Shown: positions 51,489 to 60,737 of the stretch, in pieces
Numbering within the stretch: the first letter of the stretch is position 1
How the letters are laid out: every line of letters starts with the position of its first letter
NCBI RefSeq assembly: GCF_013373865.1
Contig: NC_050476.1
Span: 1,440,826-1,504,825 of the forward strand
Direction of reading: 5' to 3'
DNA: 64,000 nucleotides
Source of the DNA: Monomorium pharaonis
Lineage: Eukaryota > Arthropoda > Insecta > Hymenoptera > Formicidae
Notes under the pieces: generated by a model
Databases searched by the model: none
What the model was told of the DNA's origin: nothing
Seen by the model: the letters and a program-made list of their open reading frames with translations, nothing else
Program-made: the position numbers and the translations under genes

Positions 51489-52760
51489 CAGTTATGATCT
51501 GCGATGCCGTTCCATACAGCGCCGGGTCGTTCCACCTCTGTCGAGTTCTGAAAATGAGAAAAAAATGCAATTAAGATTGGCGATAGAAGTTTCTTTCCTG
51601 CCCACAGTTAACTTCGTGGGCCACGATTAACGAATCGCGATCTGCGTTCGAACGAGTATGGATGTATACGCGTTCGAGCGAATATTATAACGAGCGACGC
51701 AACTTTAACGTAAATAAGACACTTACCGATTAAATACTTTGTGATATCACTTGTTCTAGCGGCGGCGGTCGTTTCACATTCGTTGCATTCTGAAAATAAC
51801 GAGTAAATGTGAATTAAAATGAGGCGGTTTCATTTATCGTGCCGATTAACTTCGCGCGGTGATTCCTCTCTTCGCGGGGTAAGAGAGACATAAAAAATAG
51901 CCATGGCGCCATCACCCGGCAGCGACAGATTATACACATTAATGACCCAATTATCGATCTGGCTACGCAACAGTGGCTAGATCGATAAGGTCTACGACTT
52001 TCTTACCCTGCGTAAGATGCCTAGGAATGAATTATCAGGCGAGACAATTCTATGCACGTAACCCGCACCCAAATTTTTCATACACTGACCGACGTAATTT
52101 TTTTGAACGACACTTTTTTATAACAATTGTCGCATTATCGCGAAAATGCGATTATCACGTACGTTAATCGCTCCGAACGCTCGCGAGAATAATTATACAA
52201 GAAATACCAAAATGTGAAATAACATGTGTCGAGACGTGAAACGCGATGAGACTTATTCGACCGTTCAATGACTTTTGTTACAATGTCAAATTAAATTTAA
52301 ATTTTACTTACCAATCGGACGTCGCAACGATATCCGCTCCCAGGGCCAATGCATCTCAGGATTGTTACGGATTCTGCAAGAGAAAAAGGAACGCTGTTAA
52401 TTAACATGGCGAAGGGATGAGATACTTTTCCCGCGTAATCGACTTTCGCACGGATATGCGAATGTCGGATATTACGGTTGCATGCGACCGCTCCACGCAT
52501 CGCGATCTACGTTTAAACGAGGATACGCGTTCAACGGAACACGGTACAAGATGAATATACGTTATAATTACCAATTAGACAAATTGCGATGCCACTCGAT
52601 CGGGAGCTGATCTGTTCCGTGCCCCGTTCCGTTCCGGAAAGAAATATACTATTATAGGGGTTCACTTTCCTTCCGGAACGGAACGGGACACAGACAACTC
52701 TATTAAGTTGGCTCGAGTCAGAGATGATCATTTCTGGCGCTAACTTCACGCGTCAAGTCG
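51489..52760 (-). repeat. tandem exon-like units, 59-63 bp, with splice signals
   Basis: Three minus-strand units look like small exons, each bounded by a CAG acceptor and a GTAAGT donor: 51489-51547, 51727-51789 and 52312-52373. The intervening sequence repeats too (CGCGATCTGCGTTCGAACGAG near 51637 and CGCGATCTACGTTTAAACGAGG near 52501). The third unit recurs at 56789-56850. No continuous protein frame links them. They may be exons of a non-coding RNA or a decayed coding gene, or a repeat family carrying splice sites. Confidence 0.5.
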
Positions 52761-53212
52761 AGTGCCTCTGCGATATATATCATTTTGAACTTTGCGTTTT
52801 CGTACTAATAAGGCTAATTATTATTAATTCATGTTTAAATTATGTTTCATAAATTATAATTACTTTTCCATAAAAAAAGAAAGTATGTGTAAATTAAAAT
52901 ATAAGTCCAATCGATATCCCACATCGATCGATAACTGATTCGATACATTATCGAAACAATAATATATCATTTAATACTATATTATTAAATGAATTATTTT
53001 ATCTATGCATAAATTTATATTAAATAATAGAAAAATATTTTTTTTTATGAAAATGTATTTTTTTTTATTTACAATATTTTTTTGCAGTTGTTTTTGAGGA
53101 CATTGAATAGTGCATCCGTCTTAACCTTCTTAACGATTAAACGTTAACCTATCTTTCGAGGTTTGTGTTGATTTTATTTGTGAGAAGATAGTAGTTTATT
53201 AATTTAGAAAGA

Positions 53213-54060
53213 ATGAAAAGCGGCGATAACGAAGCGCCTAATATTCAGTTTAAAAAGAAGAAGACGAAACCTTTGAGGAAACGCGAGACTCTCTCGGATG
53301 ACAATGTCAGGTTCGGATTGCACATTAATTTGTTTTTAATTAAATGTGTAGCATATAACTTAGATTAAGAAATTTATTTCAAGGAGAAAGGAGAGATGAA
53401 GATCATTCAGAAACTCCGCGAGCGACTGGCTGGCATCGATATTGTTTGACGCTCGGAGAAAACGTCTTGTCCGATATGTTGACGGTAAGATAATTTTATA
53501 TGTATACGTAATAAAAGTAAAATATACGATAGATAGGAAAGGTAACGCGAGATCTATGTTAATTTAGTCGGATCCCTTTAATGAAAACCGGAGGAATGAT
53601 GAATATGGCTGCGCTAAAGAATACAAAACAAGCTCAATGATGCACGACACTGACATTGGAAAGCAATTTAACACAGAGATCAATAAATGCAACGAGGACG
53701 AAGAAATGTACGTACAGCGACGTTTGGTTCTTTCTCTCTCACGTTTATTATCGATATTTAATTAATATAAGAGAATGTATATCGCTGGAATTATTAATCG
53801 TTGCATTTGTATATCTTGTATCCTTATATAATTATTTCTGTACAGGGTCAAGTATATAGAAGAAGAATTGTCAAAGCGCAAAATAATAACGATGCAGTGA
53901 ATAGTATGAGTAATGATAACGGATCACATTGTTCACCAGAGAAAACAGTGTTGCGTGTGGTATTGCAACATTTGAGGCCGAGCTCAACCAATTGTAGCGA
54001 GGAAATGCTTTTGAATCAAATGTTATCTGGTCCAGAAGTCGATCTTGGCATAGAGTGGGT
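53213..54060 (+). pseudogene. C9orf78/TLS1 homologue, broken copy 1
   Basis: The family (telomere length and silencing protein 1, human C9orf78) is a nuclear, spliceosome-associated protein. Exon-like pieces: 53213-53310 (start with FKKKKTKPLRKR), about 53388-53486 (KIIQKLRERLAGIDIV, then a frame loss before LGENVLSDML), about 53569-53707 (DPF...GG and an EINKCNEDEEM segment in a different frame) and about 53848-54052 (VKYIEEELSKRK, then in another frame EEMLLNQMLSGPEVDLGIE, the most diagnostic part). Compared with copy 2 it lacks 4 bp after GATATTGTT, which shifts the frame. Introns are present, so this is an unprocessed duplicate. Called a pseudogene because of several frame breaks. Confidence 0.75.
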
Positions 54061-54239
54061 ACATTTATATTACAATTATACAATAAATATTTTTAAAATG
54101 TTATATGTATATTGCATGCAAATGTGTAGAATTAATTTGTCAAAATATGAAATACACATGATACATGTAGTATTCTTAAGTTACCAAAAATTTATTAACT
54201 ACATTGACATTTACTAACTACACATTTTTTGTTTTTATA

Positions 54240-54492
54240 CACGGAGAGAATTTTCTCTTAAAATTTACTCTCAAAATCTGCTAATTGTGAGATAATGTAT
54301 GACCTTGAGGAATTTTACTATACTTTTTAGTAAATTTTTTTATACTTTTAGGAAATTTTACTAAAAGTATAATTAATTTTACTATACTTTTAGTAAATTT
54401 TACTAAAAAGTAAGTAAAATTTCTTGAAGTTACACATTATCCCACAATTACCAAATTTTGAGGGTAAATTTTAAGAGAAAATTCTCTCCATG
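54240..54492. mobile_element. Tc1/mariner-type MITE with TA target
   Basis: 253 bp, starting CACGGAGAGAATTTTC and ending as the reverse complement of CATGGAGAGAATTTTC. The inverted arms extend about 60 bp, and TA lies on both sides (54238-54239, 54493-54494). A related sequence without it exists at 63280-63420 (TTTTTATACATTTAATTT), giving an empty site that fits a TA target. No ORF. Confidence 0.75.
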
Positions 54493-54570
54493 TACATATA
54501 ACTTCTTCATGTTAGATATAATTTTGTTCTGTCGATTAATCATTTCGTTTTTTTGTCAATTTTTTTTTAG

Positions 54571-54640
54571 GTGGCTAGGAGGAAAGCCAGCGTAGCCACG
54601 ATATCTCGGCCAATGAGCAGCACACAGGATATGACAAAGG
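54571..54640 (+). pseudogene. exon-like piece, unknown protein
   Basis: A strong pyrimidine tract and AG at about 54570 precede an open segment reading VARRKASVATISRPMSSTQD, followed by a GTAAAT donor. Copy 2 has the same exon near 58850-58914 but with indels that shorten it. The next exon-like piece is 54826-54927. I do not recognise the protein; it follows the TLS1-like exons but does not match the rest of that family as I know it. Confidence 0.4.
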
Positions 54641-54825
54641 TAAATTATCTTGTTTTTAGCTTTGAATTTTCACTTTTATAGAGCTTGTATTTCTATGGAA
54701 TTTTTCAATGCGATTGTTCCCTTACGTTCCGCACTACCAACACAATGATTATCTGTATTTATTTTTTATTTTTGTTCTTTTTATGTTGTCTACATTTTTC
54801 TACATTTGTCTTGTGCTTTATACAG

Positions 54826-54927
54826 AACACCATGAGGCAGTGAAATTCTGTTTCTGGACGTATGATTCGCAGAAGGCCATCTTTCAGCTGCGAATCTCCG
54901 AAATGGGAGATCGAAAAACTAGATCGT
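54826..54927 (+). pseudogene. exon-like piece, unknown protein
   Basis: Reads KFCFWTYDSQKAIFQLRISE and then a stop. Copy 2 at 59089-59195 reads KFYFQMYDLQKAIFQLQIAE before its own stop. Conservation of the residues between the copies suggests a former coding exon of the same gene as 54571-54640. Function unknown. Confidence 0.4.
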
Positions 54928-55828
54928 AGTGAGTTAGTAATATTATTGTGGACTTAGATCTCTTTTTATAAATATCTTGCACTAGTATTTAAAATATCTA
55001 TTGATCCTTATGATACAATCATTATATGTTTTCATAGAAAAATAAAAATTGGAAGAGATATTTTTTTATATTTAATTGAGAACATTGTAATTTGTGATTA
55101 TTTTTTGAAAATTTTTACAAAAAATTAATATTTATATAAAACATTAGAAACTCCTACAAATTTTTGCTTTCAGTAAATATTTTTATATATTTATAGAATT
55201 TTTCTGTCAGGATTGCTGAGTAATCAGAAATTAAGCGATAGATTATGAATATAGATAACTGTTTGGTAAAATTTTTTTATAGTATATATAATTACACATG
55301 ATTATGCATAATCATAAAAATATTTGATGTATAATTGTAATGTACACTTTATATAGATGTAAAAATCAATAGTTTATATGAAGAATTTCAGAAAAGATGC
55401 GATTTCCTTAACATGTATGAAAAATATTTCAATTCGTATAAATAAATATGAGAAATTTATTTTTAATTGTAAAATTATACAAAAAATTTATAAATTCTAA
55501 AAAATTCTAAAATTTCTAAACTTTTTACTAAGAAAAATTATAGTTTATGATTCAAAATATATACATGTTCAACGATGCTGCTGATTGTTAGCCACGCAAC
55601 GTTCACTCGATAAACTAGCTAGCTGCTTTGAGTCTGTTAAAACTCCTCTCTTTTAGCTCTTGTGATAAACGATTCTCAGTTTTGGACAAGAATTGGCGGG
55701 AATTCTACCTTTCTGTTCTGCATATAAGTTAAGATTTTGTTATCATAGCGCTATTTATTCAAATATATAAATATTTAAATATTAGATCTGTGTTTTTGTG
55801 AGAAATTCAAGTAAAGACTTAATTACCC

Positions 55829-56195
55829 ATGGCGAAAACAATGTGCGAACGGTATGTTTTTATTTCAATCTGAAAAATATTTATTCCTGTAATAAATGTA
55901 CAGAAATACATGTATTTTAGATGCTGATTTATTATTGATACCTATCTCTGTTTTGTAAATATAGAAATAATTCTAAGGGAACGTCGTACATTGATTGGGA
56001 TGAATATTTCATGGCTATTGCGTTCCTTTCTGCAAAACGGAGCAAAGATCCTTGCATCCAGGTCGGCGCGTGTATCTTTAATAGTGACAAAAAAATTGTT
56101 GGAATTGGATACAATGGAATGCCCACGGGATGCAGTGACGATGAGTTTCCTTGGAATAAGGGTCCCCACTAGTTTAGATGCAAAATATCTTTATG
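55829..56195 (+). pseudogene. dCMP deaminase (DCTD) 5' fragment
   Basis: Deoxycytidylate deaminase makes dUMP for thymidylate synthesis. Exon 1 (55829-55851, MAKTMCER) and exon 2 (55965-56195) join in phase. The peptide carries family-specific segments: DEYFMAIAFLSAKRSKDP, QVGACIFNSDKKIVGIGYN and GMPTGCSDD. One extra base after TGGAATAAG shifts the frame and makes a stop; in the +1 frame SLDAKYLY continues the family sequence. The exon then ends at a splice donor split by a MITE. The zinc-binding HAE and PCxxC motifs are not found downstream, so catalysis is impossible from this copy. Confidence 0.85.
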
Positions 56196-56198
56196 GTA

Positions 56199-56355
56199 CA
56201 CCCAGAAATTTGATATTGACAGTATTTATAAATATTGACGTGTGATTTATTTTTAATATTAAAATTACAACTATTTTAATACTGTTTTAATACTCAAATA
56301 ATAAGTAATTATTATAATCATTGGCTAATTTAATACTGTCAGTATTAAATTTCTG
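56199..56355. mobile_element. short TA-target MITE inside the DCTD splice donor
   Basis: 157 bp between two TA dinucleotides (56197-56198, 56356-56357). The arms are inverted: CAGAAATTTGATATTGACAG on the left and CAGAAATTTAATACTGACAG when the right end is reverse-complemented; the left end has a few extra bases. Removing it and one TA rejoins TTTATG|GTAAGAAC, a good donor for the DCTD exon. Confidence 0.7.
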
Positions 56356-56603
56356 TAAGAACAATATATAATAAACAATTTTTTAAATAAATTATGAAAT
56401 AGTTTAAGGATATATTACACATACTGTTTCTGCAAAGTAAATTAAGATAAAATTATATTATTATCTATACTTTATTAAATTACATACATATATAAGTTAT
56501 CTGAATAATATATTTAGCAACATATTTTTATAGAAGGTTTATATTAATAAAAATTACATTATTTATAAAAATAACAAAAGAAATTTTAGCTTGTATATAA
56601 GTC

Positions 56604-59235
56604 AACAATTGTCGCATTATCACGAAAATGCGATTATCACGTTAATCGCTCCGATCGCTTGTGAGAATAATTATACAAAAAATACCAAAATGTGAAATAA
56701 AATGTGTCGAGACGTGAAGCGCAATGAGACTTATTCGACCGTTCAATGACTTTTCTTACAAGTCGAATTGAATGTAAATTTCACTTACCAATCGAACGTC
56801 GCAATGATATCCGCTCCCAGGGCCAATGCATCTCAGGGTTGTTACGGATTCTGCAAGTGAAAAAGGAACGCTGTTAATTAACATGGCGAAGGGATGAGAT
56901 ACTTTTCCCGCGTAATCGACTTTCGCACGGATATGCGAATATCGGATATTATGGTTGCATGCGACCGCTCCACGCATCGCGATCTACGTTTAAATGAGGA
57001 ATACACTTCGGACAATGCAAGATTAATTACCGATGAAGCGATTTTTAGCGATGCGATATCACTCGCGGCCTTTCCCGCGCGATCGACTTTGGCACGGAAT
57101 TATTGTCGCATGTTAGAATTGCCCGACCGTTCCACACGTCGCGATTTACGCTACGAGGAATACACGTTCGAATGAAACGTAGTACAAGCTAAATATGCGT
57201 CATATTTACCGATTATATGATTTGTTAAGAAGACTCGATCGGGAGCTGATGTGTCCCGCGTCCCGTTCCGTTCCGAAAAGAAAGTGAACCCCGTCCGTTC
57301 CGGAAAGAAAGTGAACCCAGCGTCCCGTTCCGTTCCGGAAGACATGTGAACCCCTAAAACAGAGAACTGTGTTAAGTTGGCTCGAGTCAGAGATGATCAT
57401 CTCTAGCGCTAACTTCACGCGTCAAGATGAGTGCTTCTGCGATATATACCGTTTTGAACTTTGTGTTTTTCACACTAATAAAGCTAATTATTCTTAATTC
57501 ATGTTTCACAAATTGTAATTACTTTTACATAAAAATAAAAAGTATGCGTAAATTAAAATATGAGTCAAATCGATCTCCCACATCGATCGATAATTGATTC
57601 GATAGATTCGATATATTATGAAAACAATTATCATTAAATATTATATTATTAAATAAATTATTTTATCTATACATTAAATTTATATAAAGTAACAGAAAAA
57701 TATTGTTTTTTTAATAAAAATGTATTTTTTTATTTACAATAATTTTTCCAGTCGGTTTTGGAAACATTAATTCCGTCGCGACGAAACTAACCTTCGGACG
57801 AAACTAACCTTGAAAATACCCCCCTGTTTTGATTTTACTTGGAAGGAGGTAGTTCAATATTGCAGGTTTAATTAAATAAGAAAGAATGGGATGCGACGAC
57901 GAAACGCATAATATCCAGTTTAAAAAGAAGAAGAAGACGAAACCTTTAAGGAAACGCGAAGCTTCTCGGTTTGAGCGAGGGAGAGAAAATGTCCAAGTTA
58001 GGATTCCACATTATTCTGTTTTTAATTAATTGTGTAGCATAGAACTTAGATTAAGAGGAAACTTATTTCAGGTAGAAAGTCGAAGAAACAAAGATTATTC
58101 AGAAATTCTATGAGAGACCAGCTGGCGTCGATATTGTTGGTTTGGCTCTCGGAGAAAGCGTTGTATCTGATGTGTTGTGGGTAAGACACATATGTACATG
58201 TAATAAAAGTGAAATTCACGATAGATCGGAGAAGTAACGCGAGGTCTATGTTAATTTAGTCGGATCCCTTTAATATGAAAACCGGAGGAAAATATGACTA
58301 TGCTGAAGAATATAAAATATAAGCTGAATGACTCGTACGACACCAGCAGTAGAACTCAATTTAATATGGAGACCAATAAATGAAGAAATGTACGTACGGC
58401 GACGTTTGCTTCTTTCTCTCTTACGTTTATTATCAACATTTAATCAGCCATAAGAGAATGTATTTTACTGGAATTATTAATTGTTGCATTTATATGTCTC
58501 ATATTTTTATGTAACTATTTATAATTACAGGGTCAATTATGTAGAAGAATTGTCGAAGTGCAAGAGTAAAAATGATGATGCAGTGAATAGTACGAATAAT
58601 GATAATAGACCGTATTGCTTGCCACAGGAAACAGCATTGCGTGTAGTACTAGATACAAGTTAAGCGAGAAAATTTGAGGAGTGATTTTGGTCTAGCAGCA
58701 GGAATGTCGGGCGAATTACCTTGTTAACAGTCACTTAGTAAGATCTTACCTAATATGTATAATATGCATCTCTCATAAGTTGCACTTTTATTTATTTTTT
58801 CACTTTTTTCCATCAATTATTTTGTTTTTTTTTTCCTCAACTTTTTTTAGGTAGCTAGGAAGAAGGCCAGTGTAGCCACAGTATCGCCCAATGTATCACA
58901 CAGGATATGACAGGTAAATTGTCTTGTTTTTAGCTTTGAATTTTCACTTTTATAGAGCTTTTATTTCTATGGGATTTTTCAATGTGATTATTCTCTTACA
59001 TTCTGCCCTACTAACACAGTGATGTGCATAAGGATTATTTATTTTTGTTCTCTTTATGTTGTCTACATTTTTTTGCAGTATACAGAACACTGAGGCAGCA
59101 AAATTCTATTTCCAGATGTATGATTTGCAAAAGGCTATCTTTCAGCTCCAAATTGCTGAAATGAGAGATCAAAAACCTAGATACGTACTGAGTTAGTAAT
59201 ATTATTGTGGATTTAGATTTCTTTTTATAAATATC
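56604..59235 (+). repeat. segmental duplication, copy 2
   Basis: Partner of 52123-54975, same orientation. It lacks the MITE found in copy 1 and has a different arrangement of the GTTCCGTTCCGGAA cluster (direct copies at about 57255-57340). It includes the exon-like unit 56789-56850 and a further unit of the same repeat at about 57030-57230. Confidence 0.8.
57886..58665 (+). pseudogene. C9orf78/TLS1 homologue, broken copy 2
   Basis: Starts ATG at 57886 with NIQFKKKKKTKPLRKRE. The second exon (about 58072-58180) keeps VEETKIIQKFYERPAGVDIV and GLALGESVVSDVL in one frame, but is preceded by an in-frame TAG where the family has a Leu-Lys-type sequence. The third exon (about 58261-58390) keeps SDPFNMKTGGKYDYAEEYK and then meets stops. 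The last exon (about 58531-58665) keeps a YVEELSKCK segment and lacks the NQMLSG motif. It is better preserved in the second exon and worse in the last than copy 1, so the copies decayed independently. Confidence 0.75.
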
Positions 59236-59476
59236 TTGCACTGGTATTTAAAATATTTATTAATCCTTACGATACAATCATTATACGATATAAACTTTGA
59301 TAATTAAATTATTATTATAAATTATAAATATATATAATTATACGTTTTTTTTTTTTTTCAAAAACATATATTTGTTCTAAAAACTTAAAAGTTTGTTTAT
59401 GAATTTTTACATTTTTTAAATAACTTTAAATAGATGAGACATTGATCGTATACAAGATATACATATTTATGATTGT

Positions 59477-59561
59477 ATTATAGATTCTTACAGTACTAAT
59501 ATGTAAAAAGGATACCTTAATGGTATCCTTTTTACATATTAGTACTGTAAGAATCTATAAT
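59477..59561. repeat. perfect 40-bp inverted repeat with 5-bp loop
   Basis: Arms 59477-59516 and 59522-59561 are exact reverse complements by my reading; the loop is TTAAT. It would form a long hairpin. No target duplication or longer element was resolved. Confidence 0.9.
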
Positions 59562-59659
59562 TACCAAATGTCTATTACAAAATTCAAAAGAAATCTATTG
59601 AATATTTAAAAAATATTTTTTAATTGAATCTCCAATAGCATTAATGAATTATGAAGTAT

Positions 59660-59870
59660 TTTTGAACAAGCTGAATCTTGTCGTAGCTCGGGGGAAGAAA
59701 ATAACACGCGACTGAGTTATTCAAACATCCAAAGTACAATAAATTATGCAACAAGCGATAACGAGACGGCATCTAGACAGCGTTTGACGGACATAAAGGA
59801 AAGGGAGGAAGAGGTGGAGCCAGTTTCTTCCGAAATTTTTGATAATGAAAATATTCTGAGCGAAGATTAA
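59660..59870 (+). pseudogene. exon-like open segment, unknown acidic protein
   Basis: Open from about 59662 to the TAA at 59868-59870, reading ESCRSSGEENNTRLSYSNIQ ... DIKEREEEVEPVSSEIF ... ENILSED. It has coding-like amino acid content (Ser, Glu, Asn-rich), no recognised domain and no ATG at its start, so it would be a 3' terminal exon. It follows duplication copy 2 and may belong to the same unknown gene as 54571-54927. It could be a live exon or a remnant. Confidence 0.35.
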
Positions 59871-60737
59871 GGTAATCAATTTTTTGTTTAATTTCTTTTT
59901 TATTATTTTATTAAATTACATAAGATTGTTAACGTAATTTTTTTTCAGCACAAAATCGTCACATTCTTTTCAATTAAAACAATGAAGAACAAGACTAATA
60001 TGGCCTATAATACCGAGTATTCTATTTTTCTTTCTCCTCTTTCAAGTGATTTGTGGTAACGAACCACGTAGTAATTCATGCTTGTTAAAATCAGTGATTA
60101 AACAAGCTAATCGACTATGTTATTAAGAGATATCGTCAGATGAAGAAAGCGACTTCTCACCCTATGTGATTTTCTTGTTCGCTTAATCTAGCTGTATCAT
60201 TAAAATAAGTAACAAGATTAAGTGTATATTGTAATGTATGCCAATTATGGAAAGGCTGAATATAATTGCAGAGTTTGTTTCACCTTTTAAATGTTGTCAC
60301 TTTGCAACTGTAAGTACTGCGATTGAGATTTCTTGATCCCTTGTTAGTTGGTAGTAGCAACTGTCATTTCGTAATCATTCTACATGCATGATGGAAAAGG
60401 TGCGATTGCGTACTCAATGCCAATGTAATTAATCGCTGTATTGCAACTGATTTCTTCCGTTCGATATTTTAATTCTGGATAACAGATTTGATTATCAGGA
60501 TATACCACTTCTGCAATTTCGGTTGTATACTTCGTCTTGCTTTACTGACTGAATGCACAAACTAGAGTACCGCTATCTTTGACTACAGGTTATTTACAAT
60601 TTGTAGTAATTTATAATAATTTATAACATGTATTTTACATGTTAATTATAACATCTTATTTTTAAAACATGTATTTTAAGTATTTTTTTGTAAATAAATA
60701 TATACGGATTAAAATTAAACAATGTAAATCTATGTAC

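Larger units (their letters stand above)
52123..54975 (+). repeat. segmental duplication, copy 1
   Basis: This segment and 56604-59235 share the same succession: the AACAATTGTCGCATTATCGCG start, the exon-like unit, the GTTCCGTTCCGGAA cluster, the TLS1-like gene start (53213 vs 57886), its later exons, and the exon-like AGGCAGTGAAATTCTG block near the end. Similarity is visible by eye throughout, with indels. The copies are in the same orientation, separated by about 1.6 kb that holds the dCMP deaminase fragment. Confidence 0.8.

Noticed and set aside
52297..52500. 67-codon minus-strand frame, with a near copy at 56756-56977
   Set aside because: The similarity comes from the segmental duplication; the frame crosses a probable splice acceptor and has no recognised domain.
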